The notes: a model not told the origin generated them from the letters alone. 25,851 nucleotides of DNA from an uncultured Blautia sp. (GCA_900551075.1 URVB01000053.1:1-25851), one strand, 5' to 3'; shown: positions 1 through 5,190, numbered from the stretch's first letter. Program-made: numbers and translations.

Positions 1-47
1 CCATTTCTGTTAATATAGAGACAGGTATTATTTACCTATCTGTTGAT

Positions 48-80
48 TGAGCCTTTCGGGTGCCGCCCTAAGGCTCATTT
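48..80. terminator. Hairpin, possible terminator
   Basis: An 8-bp perfect stem (TGAGCCTT at 48-55 with AAGGCTCA at 70-77) encloses a second GGG/CCC stem. A short T-run (78-81) follows on the plus strand. It lies just after the stop of the leftward gene ending at 94, so it could end that operon, but the T-run on the minus side is poor. Confidence 0.35.
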
Positions 81-93
81 TGTATCCTCAAAA

Positions 94-381
94 CTACACA
101 TCCAGTCCGCAGGATTCAAGCCACACTTGGAAAGTAGTATCTTTTGATTTTTGCAAAGCTTCTTCAGCTGCTTCAATTTCCTTCCTCCTCCTCTCTTTTC
201 GGGCTTTTTCGTAAGCTTCCTTCTGTTCCGATAACACCAATGATCTATACCCGACAGCCGCTACTAGAAAGGAAGCAGCCGCAAGGACTGCGCTCATGGC
301 AGATGTTGGCCCGTCAAGGCCTGCGCCCCCAATCAGAAATCCAAGGAATCCGATTCCTAATAATATCTTTCTGCTTTTCAT
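94..381 (-). CDS. Small phage membrane protein with cytoplasmic coiled tail, unknown function
   Basis: A 95-residue protein. The start at 381 is preceded by a GGAGG site at good spacing. The N-terminus has a short basic stretch followed by two hydrophobic segments (about residues 6-22 and 29-46) separated by a Gly/Asp/Pro turn, which is a helical hairpin topology. Residues 52-80 are highly charged (KARKERRRKE type) and probably form a helix in the cytoplasm. The two-segment plus charged tail layout resembles some holins, but early-region position and the lack of a neighbouring lysin argue against that call. It is the last gene of the leftward cluster visible here. Function unknown. Confidence 0.65.
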   Translation of the reverse strand: MKSRKILLGIGFLGFLIGGAGLDGPTSAMSAVLAAASFLVAAVGYRSLVLSEQKEAYEKARKERRRKEIEAAEEALQKSKDTTFQVWLESCGLDV

Positions 382-393
382 GCTTCCTCCCTC

Positions 394-633
394 TCATTTT
401 AATATCTCCGCCCGCTGCTCCGGAGGCGTGTTCATTACGTCAAACAGCAAGCACAATTCGTCAAGCGTAAATTCCCCTGGATTTCTTAACCGCCGATAAA
501 AAGTACCATTCGTCATCCGGAGCGTCTTCATCAGGCTTTCTTTGGTTCCTCCTGTTTTGAGGAGAAAATCATTTATGGCTTTTTTTAGCAGGTAGCCCCT
601 GCGCTGGTCACGGGTTAAAAATGTCTGTGGCAT
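394..633 (-). CDS. Small phage DNA-binding protein with helix-turn-helix-like fold
   Basis: A 79-residue basic protein. The start at 633 has a very strong GGGGAGGGG ribosome site. Residues 30-65 read like a helix-turn-helix of the XRE/Cro class: a helix ending in ESLMKTLRMT, a turn, a recognition-like helix NGTFYRRLRNPG, then TLDELCLLFDVM. The last part matches how such domains close. It is probably a small regulator of the phage early region. It sits 12 bases before the next gene in the same leftward operon. A 146-base gap on its upstream side holds no clear minus-strand gene. Confidence 0.65.
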   Translation of the reverse strand: MPQTFLTRDQRRGYLLKKAINDFLLKTGGTKESLMKTLRMTNGTFYRRLRNPGEFTLDELCLLFDVMNTPPEQRAEILK

Positions 634-779
634 TTGGTTCCCCTCCCCAATATTTCATTTACAATCCCGGTTCTATCCGTGTACGTCCTTCCAGGCGTTC
701 TCTTTTCTGCTTTTCTACGAAGAACAAAGTTTGCAAATCGAAAATGAAAAGCTAGAAAACGAAAAACGTATCATTAGCA

Positions 780-1040
780 TTATGGAAGATATCGCACAGT
801 CTCTTGAGAATATTGCAGTTTCCTCTGAAGAGACTGAAGAATCTGATGAACATCCTTCAGAAACTGTGTGTCCCTCTCTTCCGCCTCAATCAGAGATCTA
901 AGTATTTCAGTTTCATTCGTGCGAAACTTTTTGTGATCTAAATAGTTCAAATATGACTGACTACACTGATTGATTCCTAAGGCTACAATCGTTATCCATA
1001 TAGATATGTTTTGTAGCCTTTTTCTTTTGCCTGTTTCCAT
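780..1040 (-). CDS. Small single-pass membrane protein of the phage early operon, unknown function
   Basis: An 86-residue protein with a good GAAAGGAG site seven bases before the ATG at 1040. A basic N-terminus (KRKR) precedes a hydrophobic helix (about residues 12-30). The remainder is an amphipathic, charged helix (about residues 38-78) likely to form a coiled coil. I do not recognise the family. The opposite strand has an open frame across its 3' half, but that frame lacks a start codon with a ribosome site, so the minus-strand reading is preferred. Confidence 0.6.
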   Translation of the reverse strand: METGKRKRLQNISIWITIVALGINQCSQSYLNYLDHKKFRTNETEILRSLIEAEERDTQFLKDVHQILQSLQRKLQYSQETVRYLP

Positions 1041-1052
1041 ATCTGCTCCTTT

Positions 1053-1196
1053 CTAATCCATCACGATTAAGATTCTTGCCGGGCCGTCTACGGTAATCGT
1101 TTTATGCTCATGCGGCTCGGCATTTTCTATGATTATGCCTTCTCTTTTTTCTAACTCCTTCACAAGGGCAGATGTCTCTATATTTTCCATTTTCAT
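1053..1196 (-). CDS. BC1881-like small phage protein
   Basis: A 47-residue ORF below the usual length cut-off, read from an ATG at 1196 behind an AGGAGGTGGAGAGG ribosome region. The N-terminal half (ETSALVKELEKREGI) and the ending (VDGPARILIVMD) match what I remember of the BC1881 family: a short helix with a LVxELxxREGV-type motif, a beta strand, then GPAxILVVxD. The family is common in early regions of Firmicutes phages and has no established function. It lies between two other tiny genes with 12-17 base spacing, as expected for a polycistronic early transcript. Confidence 0.7.
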   Translation of the reverse strand: MKMENIETSALVKELEKREGIIIENAEPHEHKTITVDGPARILIVMD

Positions 1197-1213
1197 CCTC
1201 TCCACCTCCTGAT

Positions 1214-1321
1214 CTATTTTTCTTTGTCATGCTTATCAGATATGATTGCGATAACTATAAGACCGACCACACTGATAGTTGCACCTACAACCATTCCTAG
1301 TACAAACTCCGGAATATACAT
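1214..1321 (-). CDS. 35-residue single-helix membrane peptide of the phage early region
   Basis: The open frame extends upstream to 1474, but the preferred start is the ATG at 1321, which follows an AGGGAGGT site about 12 bases upstream. The product is then 35 residues: MYIPEF, one transmembrane helix of about 20 residues rich in Val, Ile and Gly, and a charged tail SDKHDKEK. Peptides of this type (MYIPxF plus one helix) are, as I recall, frequent in Lachnospiraceae phage early operons. The function is unknown; it could be a membrane-acting regulatory peptide. The longer reading would run backwards over the leader of the opposing gene at 1443. Confidence 0.6.
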   Translation of the reverse strand: MYIPEFVLGMVVGATISVVGLIVIAIISDKHDKEK

Positions 1322-1442
1322 TATGATTTCAATACCTCCCTGTCCTGCTGCCTTTGTTTTATCATTAACTTTTCTTGTTATTCCTCTTATTCTGTAATTA
1401 CCAGACTGCCATCTGGAATACATATGAAAAGGTGGTGAAACT

Positions 1443-1640
1443 ATGCAGAAAATTGTTCGAGGACAATGCCCCACTCAAAACAAAGATTATTCTATATCTG
1501 TCAGCTATATTGATGCCTCAGATATGGATGAAATTTGTTATGAAAAAGGAACTTTCAAATGCAATTACAATGCTTTTGGTGACAAATGTTCCGTTGCGCA
1601 CTGTCCGATTTACGCTTCCGCACCATGTGAACTACATTGA
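1443..1640 (+). CDS. Small cysteine-rich protein encoded against the early operon
   Basis: A 65-residue protein with Cys at 9, 32, 40, 49, 54 and 62; the spacing (C40-x8-C49-x4-C54-P) suggests a small metal-binding knuckle. The start ATG at 1443 follows AAAGGTGGTG. A possible promoter is TTAACT (1365-1370), 17 bp, TATTCT (1388-1393), which would make this a self-contained unit. It is on the plus strand while all neighbours are on the minus strand, and its last codons overlap the 3' end of the opposing gene by nine bases. A lone, separately promoted small gene inside an early operon is typical of a lysogenic-conversion or accessory gene. I do not know its function. Confidence 0.6.
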   Translation: MQKIVRGQCPTQNKDYSISVSYIDASDMDEICYEKGTFKCNYNAFGDKCSVAHCPIYASAPCELH

Positions 1641-1901
1641 TTCTGCTTGTGTGTCTGAAATGATACCTGCTTCCACCAGTTTTCTTTTTGACACATAAAA
1701 ATCTTTGTATGGTTCTGGAAGTTCCGGAAGCATCAAGCCTTCTACTGTTACATCTGTAGCTTTTAAATGCAACTGCAATATTGGAATGTTTGATGCTTCA
1801 TGAGTAGGTTCGTACCCTCTAACGCCATTAATTTTTTTTCCATCTATAAAGATTTCTGCATGTACTCCATTGGTCTTTATTTCTATATGTGGAGTTTTCA
1901 T
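1632..1901 (-). CDS. Conserved small phage protein, unknown function
   Basis: An 89-residue protein with a start ATG at 1901 and an AAAGGAGCG ribosome site. The first 55 residues alternate hydrophobic and polar positions (IEIKTNGVHAEIFIDGKKI, then IPILQLHLKATDVTVEG), pointing to a small beta-rich domain; the C-terminus is a short helical tail. I associate this pattern with conserved hypothetical proteins of Clostridia phages but cannot name a family. It is preceded four bases upstream by a 23-codon mini-gene, so the two are probably translated in sequence. Confidence 0.7.
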   Translation of the reverse strand: MKTPHIEIKTNGVHAEIFIDGKKINGVRGYEPTHEASNIPILQLHLKATDVTVEGLMLPELPEPYKDFYVSKRKLVEAGIISDTQAESM

Positions 1902-1904
1902 AAA

Positions 1905-1976
1905 TCACGCTCCTTTCTTTGTTTCTTTGTCCGGTATACGGGGTTTTTCGATAATTGCCGATAATGATTTTTCCAT
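1905..1976 (-). CDS. Possible 23-residue peptide gene
   Basis: An ATG at 1976 stands behind a strong AAGGAGGAT site and opens a 23-codon frame (MEKSLSAIIEKPRIPDKETK, then KGA) that ends four bases before the next gene. The spacing and ribosome site are those of a real small gene in an operon. An overlapping frame starting at 2013 has a weaker ribosome site and would run far into the next gene, so it is less likely. Whether the peptide has a function of its own or only couples translation cannot be told from sequence. Confidence 0.45.
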   Translation of the reverse strand: MEKSLSAIIEKPRIPDKETKKGA

Positions 1977-2043
1977 CTGTATCCTCCTTATCCTGCTTTC
2001 TGATCTGATTCATTTTCTTTTGTATTTTCTCTTACCAAAGTGG

Positions 2044-2802
2044 TCAACTTGCTTCACCCAAATACATCTGCGAATTAGCAACTTTAATCATTTCTTCCAG
2101 GTATATTGGTGGCTCATAGCAATCCACGACATCATGTGCGTCTGCGATATATTTTCTCTTCAGCGCTTTATAGGATTTTGGCTTGCCGTCATCCGCATAC
2201 AACCCAAACTCTCGTTTGATCTGGTCGTAAATGTCCCGAGAACCCCTCGAAGGGATATAAAAATTTTTATCGCCTTCGGCCTGTTCCCCCCCGCGCCCCG
2301 CCACACCCTTACGCTTCACATGATTAGAAAGCTCGTCTGCTTCGGATCCATACAGAGGAATGTCAAATTCCAGTTTGTCTATTCTGTTATCGATCTGTTT
2401 AATTTCCTGATCGTGACGACTCAGAATTTCTACGGATCGCTGGAGAATTTCTAGCTGGGATAATGGTTTCTTCACCCGGAAATATGTATTAACCAGTTCT
2501 CTTTGAACTTTCCAAGCGAGGTCGTCAGTGAGTGACTTCGCCAACATCAAATATCCTTGCTCTGTTATAAGAATCAGTCCATTGGGGGCGACAATACCGA
2601 ACTCCATTTTGGCTTCGTCCGTATTTCGGACGAAGTAATCTTCACCCTCGACAAACCTCTTTTTATTGTCATTGAAACGTTTTCTTGCTGTCCCATCTGG
2701 TCTTTCATGCACTATGTCGATATCTTTGAATGTCACAACACGCTTACCATTAAATTCCTTTGTTGAAATCTTCTGATTTCCGATTTTGATTAATTCGTTC
2801 AT
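2044..2802 (-). CDS. Phage antirepressor with ORF6N and ORF6C domains
   Basis: A 252-residue protein. Residues about 1-110 match the ORF6N/Bro-N type of DNA-binding domain found in phage antirepressors: the NGKRVVTFKDIDIVHERPDG stretch, then the RFNDNKKRFVEGEDYF motif, then LITEQGYLMLAKSL. A coiled linker follows (about 115-150). Residues about 180-250 match ORF6C, with the pattern IYDQIKREFG, YKALKRKYIADA and a terminal helix. Proteins of this type counteract the lysogenic repressor or modulate early genes. Its ATG overlaps the stop of the Cro-like gene (ATGA), so the two are translationally coupled, which fits a lytic-switch operon driven from the leftward promoter at 3553-3581. Confidence 0.85.
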   Translation of the reverse strand: MNELIKIGNQKISTKEFNGKRVVTFKDIDIVHERPDGTARKRFNDNKKRFVEGEDYFVRNTDEAKMEFGIVAPNGLILITEQGYLMLAKSLTDDLAWKVQRELVNTYFRVKKPLSQLEILQRSVEILSRHDQEIKQIDNRIDKLEFDIPLYGSEADELSNHVKRKGVAGRGGEQAEGDKNFYIPSRGSRDIYDQIKREFGLYADDGKPKSYKALKRKYIADAHDVVDCYEPPIYLEEMIKVANSQMYLGEAS

Positions 2803-2996
2803 GTTTCCTCCTTATCATCTACCAAAAAATACTCAATGCTTACACCGAAGTAATCAGCAACTGCTTTGAGTTTATCCACTGAGGGAGACGATCTTTTCCA
2901 CTTCCAAATCGTCCCATTACCAAACCCCAAAATATTTTCCAGCTTTCCAATCGTGATTTTCCTTTCACTACAAAGCATGGAAATTTTCTCTACCAT
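2799..2996 (-). CDS. Cro-like XRE-family repressor
   Basis: A 65-residue helix-turn-helix protein. The frame has a GTG at 3002, but the GGAGG site at 3004-3008 is only one base from it and seven from the ATG at 2996, so 2996 is chosen. The core reads KLENILGFGNGTIWKWK followed by SVDKLKAVADYFGVSIEYFL. This closely parallels the opposing repressor at 3624 (LGFGRGSIGKLR and IADYFGVSVEYL), as expected for a Cro/repressor pair sharing operators. It is the first gene of the leftward operon and is coupled to the antirepressor by an ATGA overlap. Confidence 0.85.
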   Translation of the reverse strand: MVEKISMLCSERKITIGKLENILGFGNGTIWKWKRSSPSVDKLKAVADYFGVSIEYFLVDDKEET

Positions 2997-3014
2997 CTTC
3001 ACACCTCCATTTTA

Positions 3015-3043
3015 TTGAATATTTTCCATTGCCGTGATATACT
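3015..3043 (+). promoter_or_regulatory. Predicted sigma-A promoter for the leader-peptide unit
   Basis: TTGAAT (3015-3020), a 17-bp spacer, and TATACT (3038-3043). Transcription would start near 3050, about 55 bases before the 12-codon leader. It begins just upstream of the divergently read Cro-like gene. Confidence 0.55.
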
Positions 3044-3105
3044 TACTTCGTCACTCATTAGGCCAACTTCTTAAAAATAAATTTCAGAAAGGAGGGCGCC
3101 AACGA

Positions 3106-3144
3106 ATGACAGCTATTGTATCTGTCGTTCTCCTCCCGCTGTGA
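3106..3144 (+). CDS. 12-codon leader peptide with built-in anti-Shine-Dalgarno
   Basis: An ATG at 3106 with an AGGAGG site ten bases upstream encodes MTAIVSVVLLPL and stops. Seven of the twelve residues are Ile, Val or Leu. The two consecutive CTC codons plus CCG contain CTCCTCC (3130-3136), which is exactly complementary to the GGAGGAG of the next gene's ribosome site (3169-3175). The stop codon lies inside the resulting hairpin. A ribosome reading or stalling on this peptide would therefore open the downstream site. The hydrophobic peptide could also be an effector in itself; the leader role is inferred from the base pairing. Confidence 0.55.
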   Translation: MTAIVSVVLLPL

Positions 3145-3175
3145 TTTTCCATCGGAATTTCACAGAAAGGAGGAG
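3130..3175 (+). promoter_or_regulatory. Hairpin hiding the Shine-Dalgarno of the 58-residue gene
   Basis: CTCCTCC (3130-3136) pairs fully with GGAGGAG (3169-3175). Inside, CTGTGA (3139-3144) pairs with TCACAG (3160-3165) and TTCC (3147-3150) with GGAA (3154-3157). The first ribosome site (GGAGG, 3091-3095) can pair more weakly with the same CCTCC, giving two competing folds. This is the architecture of a translational attenuator. Confidence 0.6.
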
Positions 3176-3180
3176 AAAAA

Positions 3181-3357
3181 ATGACAGATACCGCTAAAAA
3201 GCTGTTGGCTTTATTCCACGAGCATAATACGGATGAATTATGTTGGATGGAATATGCTGTAATTGACGGTTACAGCAAAGCTATCAGCGAATTAGAGGAA
3301 CTCGGATATATCCAATCCTGCAACGACGTTATAGGAAGTATTGCTTTAATCCGATAG
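3181..3357 (+). CDS. 58-residue protein controlled by the upstream leader, unknown function
   Basis: The ATG at 3181 follows AAAGGAGGAG at five-base spacing, a very strong site when exposed. The 58-residue product begins MTDTAKKLLALFHEH and continues with a helical, acidic sequence (YSKAISELEELGYIQ) and a short strand-like end (VIGSIALIR); it could be a small winged-helix-like or helical protein. No family is recognised. The gene is followed within 11 bases by a terminator, so with the promoter at 3015 it forms a closed unit (promoter, leader, gene, terminator) between the Cro-like and ImmR-like genes. It is antisense to the leftward early transcript that would start near 3546. Part of the start region duplicates the leader's: both have TTCA(CA)GAAAGGAGG and begin ATGACAG. 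Confidence 0.65.
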   Translation: MTDTAKKLLALFHEHNTDELCWMEYAVIDGYSKAISELEELGYIQSCNDVIGSIALIR

Positions 3358-3367
3358 TTTCTCGCCC

Positions 3368-3399
3368 AAGGCTGCATCGTTCACTCGGTGCAGCCTTTT
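3368..3399 (+). terminator. Rho-independent terminator after the 58-residue gene
   Basis: A nine-base stem (AAGGCTGCA at 3368-3376 with TGCAGCCTT at 3389-3397) and 12-base loop, followed by TTTT on the plus strand. There is no T-run in the leftward sense, so leftward early transcription could pass. Confidence 0.75.
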
Positions 3400-3447
3400 C
3401 ATGGCAATGATACCAATTCTCTAAAGCGAAAATATTCTACTTTTCTA

Positions 3448-3476
3448 TTGACTTTCGATAGAAAATATTCTATAAT
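3448..3476 (+). promoter_or_regulatory. Predicted rightward promoter of the repressor operon
   Basis: TTGACT (3448-3453), a 17-bp spacer, TATAAT (3471-3476). One operator site (3458-3473) lies over the spacer. The start near 3483 gives an untranslated leader of about 140 bases before the repressor gene. Confidence 0.75.
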
Positions 3477-3552
3477 TAAGATAACCACAAATTAACTATA
3501 AACATTTTCTACTAATTTCATCTTCGTAGAAGATTTTCTACTTTGTAGTTGT

Positions 3553-3581
3553 ATTATATAGCTTATTTTCTACGTTGTCAA
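3553..3581 (-). promoter_or_regulatory. Predicted leftward early promoter
   Basis: On the minus strand, a perfect TTGACA (3576-3581), 17-bp spacer and TATAAT (3553-3558). An operator half-site covers the spacer. Its start (about 3546) faces the rightward promoter; the two transcripts would overlap by about 60 bases. Leftward, the transcript runs antisense to the 58-residue gene and its leader and then into the Cro-like gene. Confidence 0.75.
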
Positions 3582-3623
3582 GATGTTTTGTAGAAATATT
3601 TCTACTTTTTTTTAGGAGGTACT

Positions 3624-4043
3624 ATGTCAACGTATGAAATAATTAAAGAACTGTGCAAAAAGAATGGTATTGCGCAAACTGCACTCGAAGCAGAATTGGG
3701 CTTTGGACGTGGTTCAATAGGAAAGTTACGCAACGGTAGCACAACTGCCGAACGTTTGAGGAAAATCGCTGATTATTTTGGAGTTTCCGTAGAATATCTA
3801 ACAACGGGGAAAGACAATGATAAAAATAAAATCAATAACCTAACTCGTAGAGATGAAAAAGATATTACTACTATTCTGGCCAACACAGAACATCTTCTAA
3901 AACAGAAAGGATTAATGTTTGATGGAGACCCAGCTTCCCCAGAAGCAATTGATTCCATCCTTTCTGCAATGAAGATAGGAATGGAGATGGCAAAAGAAAA
4001 GAATAAGGAGAAATACACACCGAAGAAATATAAGAAGGACTGA
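3624..4043 (+). CDS. ImmR-like lysogeny repressor (XRE family)
   Basis: A 139-residue protein with AGGAGGT four bases before the ATG at 3624. Residues 4-60 are a helix-turn-helix domain (TALEAELGFGRGSIGKLR as the turn and recognition region, then IADYFGVSVEYL). The C-terminal part carries a conserved-looking segment (GLMFDGDPASPEAIDSIL, then a MEMAKEKNKEKYTPKKYKK-type basic tail) that I associate with repressors partnered by ImmA-type proteases. It has no LexA-type autocleavage domain. Its stop overlaps the next gene by one base (TGATG). The role is to hold the element's early promoters silent by binding the array at 3425-3605 and to be removed by the adjacent protease on induction. Confidence 0.85.
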   Translation: MSTYEIIKELCKKNGIAQTALEAELGFGRGSIGKLRNGSTTAERLRKIADYFGVSVEYLTTGKDNDKNKINNLTRRDEKDITTILANTEHLLKQKGLMFDGDPASPEAIDSILSAMKIGMEMAKEKNKEKYTPKKYKKD

Positions 4044-4474
4044 TGTCTATGGATATTAAAGCAAAAGTTAATAAACTGGTTTATAAATACAAAACCAGAA
4101 ATCCTTTTGAAATAGTAAAGGGAATGAATGTAATTTTGGTATTCTATCCGTTAAACGGCGTTCGAGGATTTTACCAATATTTTCAAAGAAACAATATTAT
4201 TTACATAGATGAAAAGCTTTCTGATAGTGATAAACTTTTCGTTCTTGCTCACGAACTTGGACATATGATGTTGCACAAAAAATCTAACGCAATCTTTATG
4301 GATACTAGAACACAGTTCAAAACAACTAAATATGAAATTGAAGCAAACAAATTCGCCATGGAGCTTCTGATCGAGGATTCTATTTTGGAAGAGAATAAAG
4401 AATTAACCACCGGACAACTCGCCCGGATGCTAGGGTATCATGAGAAGTTGATTGAGTTGAGATTGAAAAAATAA
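4043..4474 (+). CDS. ImmA/IrrE-family zinc metalloprotease (antirepressor)
   Basis: A 143-residue protein with the HELGH zinc motif at residues 70-74 and a downstream YEIEANKFAMELL segment that supplies the third ligand (Glu near residue 100), both hallmarks of the ImmA/IrrE (DUF955, Peptidase_M78) family. In ICEBs1 and related phages the ImmA protease cleaves the ImmR repressor after DNA damage or cell-cell signalling. Here it directly follows the repressor with a one-base overlap, so the same pairing is inferred. The length is close to that of short ImmA proteins. No membrane segment is visible. The signal that activates it cannot be read from sequence. Confidence 0.9.
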   Translation: MSMDIKAKVNKLVYKYKTRNPFEIVKGMNVILVFYPLNGVRGFYQYFQRNNIIYIDEKLSDSDKLFVLAHELGHMMLHKKSNAIFMDTRTQFKTTKYEIEANKFAMELLIEDSILEENKELTTGQLARMLGYHEKLIELRLKK

Positions 4475-4488
4475 AGGAGGAATTTATT

Positions 4489-4761
4489 ATGATGTATCCA
4501 TTTATGACACTGAACGACGACACAGAAATCACACATTCTGAAATGAAGCCAGACGGTCAAGTCAAGGTATATATCGAAACACCGGATGAGCAATACTGCT
4601 TCCGTCATGCCACATGTTGGCTTCCGGATTACAAATGGGAGGATATCTACCAGTATTCCGACGAGCAGATAAAAGAATTTGAGGATATTGTCAAATCTAC
4701 TGCGCATCTAATCATAGAGTTTTCGCAGGAAGGAGGATTTGAAAATGCCGCAAGTATTTAG
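4489..4761 (+). CDS. Small conserved protein paired with DUF4160, unknown function
   Basis: A 90-residue acidic protein with AAAGGAGG eight bases before the ATG at 4489. The sequence starts MMYPFMTLNDDTEITHSE, has a beta-rich middle (VKVYIETPDEQYCFRHATCWLP) and a C-terminal helix (EQIKEFEDIVKSTAHLIIEF). I recall similar MMYPFMTLxDxTEI proteins as uncharacterised genes in Lachnospiraceae, often next to DUF4160 genes. It overlaps the DUF4160 gene by 17 bases, in the manner of a two-gene toxin-antitoxin cassette, but no biochemical role is established. It lies behind the repressor and protease and so would be expressed in the lysogen. Confidence 0.7.
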   Translation: MMYPFMTLNDDTEITHSEMKPDGQVKVYIETPDEQYCFRHATCWLPDYKWEDIYQYSDEQIKEFEDIVKSTAHLIIEFSQEGGFENAASI

Positions 4762-5023
4762 GATGGGCCCATATTGGATTTATTTTTGGACAAATGAAAA
4801 TAAGCCGTTGGAGCCGATTCATGTTCATATTGCCAAAGGTTCGCCCACTGCCAATTCTACAAAGGTTTGGATTACCAGTTCTGGTAATTGCTTACTCTGC
4901 AATAATAATTCCCGTATACCTACGCATACTCTACGTAATATTATGCGTATGATCGAAGCCCGAAGTGGAGATGTAGTCAATCTTTGGTTAGATTACTTTG
5001 GGGAAATTCATTATTATTGTTAA
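4745..5023 (+). CDS. DUF4160 domain protein
   Basis: A 92-residue protein. A TTG at 4739 is in frame, but it is only two bases from the AGGAGG site (4731-4736); the ATG at 4745 has normal spacing and gives the usual MPxVFR start of the family. The features match DUF4160: a first strand PQVFRMGPYWIYFWTNE, the PIHVHIAKG motif with its two His, and a C-terminal helix-strand (IMRMIEARSGDVVNLWLDYF). The family is frequently paired with DUF2442 or other small partners and is suspected to belong to toxin-antitoxin-like modules. Here it is the last gene of the repressor operon, so it is a candidate stability or host-benefit gene of the element. Confidence 0.8.
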   Translation: MPQVFRMGPYWIYFWTNENKPLEPIHVHIAKGSPTANSTKVWITSSGNCLLCNNNSRIPTHTLRNIMRMIEARSGDVVNLWLDYFGEIHYYC

Positions 5024-5060
5024 ATAAAAAACCGCCCCAGTGTTACCAGCACCGGAGCGG
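5024..5060 (-). terminator. Strong terminator facing left
   Basis: An 11-bp stem with two G-U pairs (5032-5042 with 5050-5060) and a seven-base loop. Read leftward it ends in TTTTTTATTT (complement of 5024-5031). It would stop transcripts entering the repressor operon backwards from the integrase end. Confidence 0.65.
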
Positions 5061-5116
5061 CCTGCATACCCGAAGATATACACTCATTTACCAAAAATAT
5101 TGTATCATCTTCGGAG

Positions 5117-5158
5117 CAGCCATGCAAGCGGAACACTCGTTCGCTGGCTGTTATTTTT
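5117..5158 (+). terminator. Rho-independent terminator before the integrase
   Basis: CAGCCA (5117-5122) pairs with TGGCTG (5145-5150), and an inner GC-GAAC/GTTC-GC stem extends it, followed by TTATTTTT. It separates the repressor operon from the integrase gene. A further loose inverted repeat (CGAAGAT 5071-5077, ATCTTCG 5107-5113) lies just upstream. I see no convincing integrase promoter. Confidence 0.55.
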
Positions 5159-5190
5159 GTACCCTATCATACAAAAGGAGGATGATAAAA

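Larger units (their letters stand above)
3425..3605. promoter_or_regulatory. Array of palindromic operator sites in the immunity region
   Basis: Related 16-bp sites of the form GTAGAAAT-ATTTCTAC occur at 3425-3440 (degenerate), 3458-3473, 3497-3512 (one good half), 3526-3541, 3558-3573 (one good half) and 3590-3605 (perfect palindrome). Start-to-start distances are 33, 39, 29, 32 and 32 bases, close to three helical turns. The sites cover both promoters and approach the ribosome site of the repressor gene, so they are the likely targets of the ImmR-like and Cro-like proteins. Confidence 0.75.

Noticed and set aside
94..381. Holin call for the two-helix membrane protein
   Set aside because: The topology would fit, but it is in the early region with no endolysin nearby; left as unknown membrane protein.
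1828..2013. 61-codon minus-strand frame overlapping two genes
   Set aside because: Weak ribosome site, and it runs far into the well-supported 89-residue gene; the 23-codon frame inside it has a stronger site and fits operon spacing.
1870..2454. 194-codon plus-strand frame
   Set aside because: It is opposite to the antirepressor gene, has no ribosome site, and its Phe/Ile/Leu-rich translation is a shadow of minus-strand coding.
3575..3603. Alternative rightward promoter TTGTCA close to the repressor gene
   Set aside because: The -10 region at the right distance is poor and the start would fall on the ribosome site; the TTGACT/TATAAT pair at 3448-3476 is much better.
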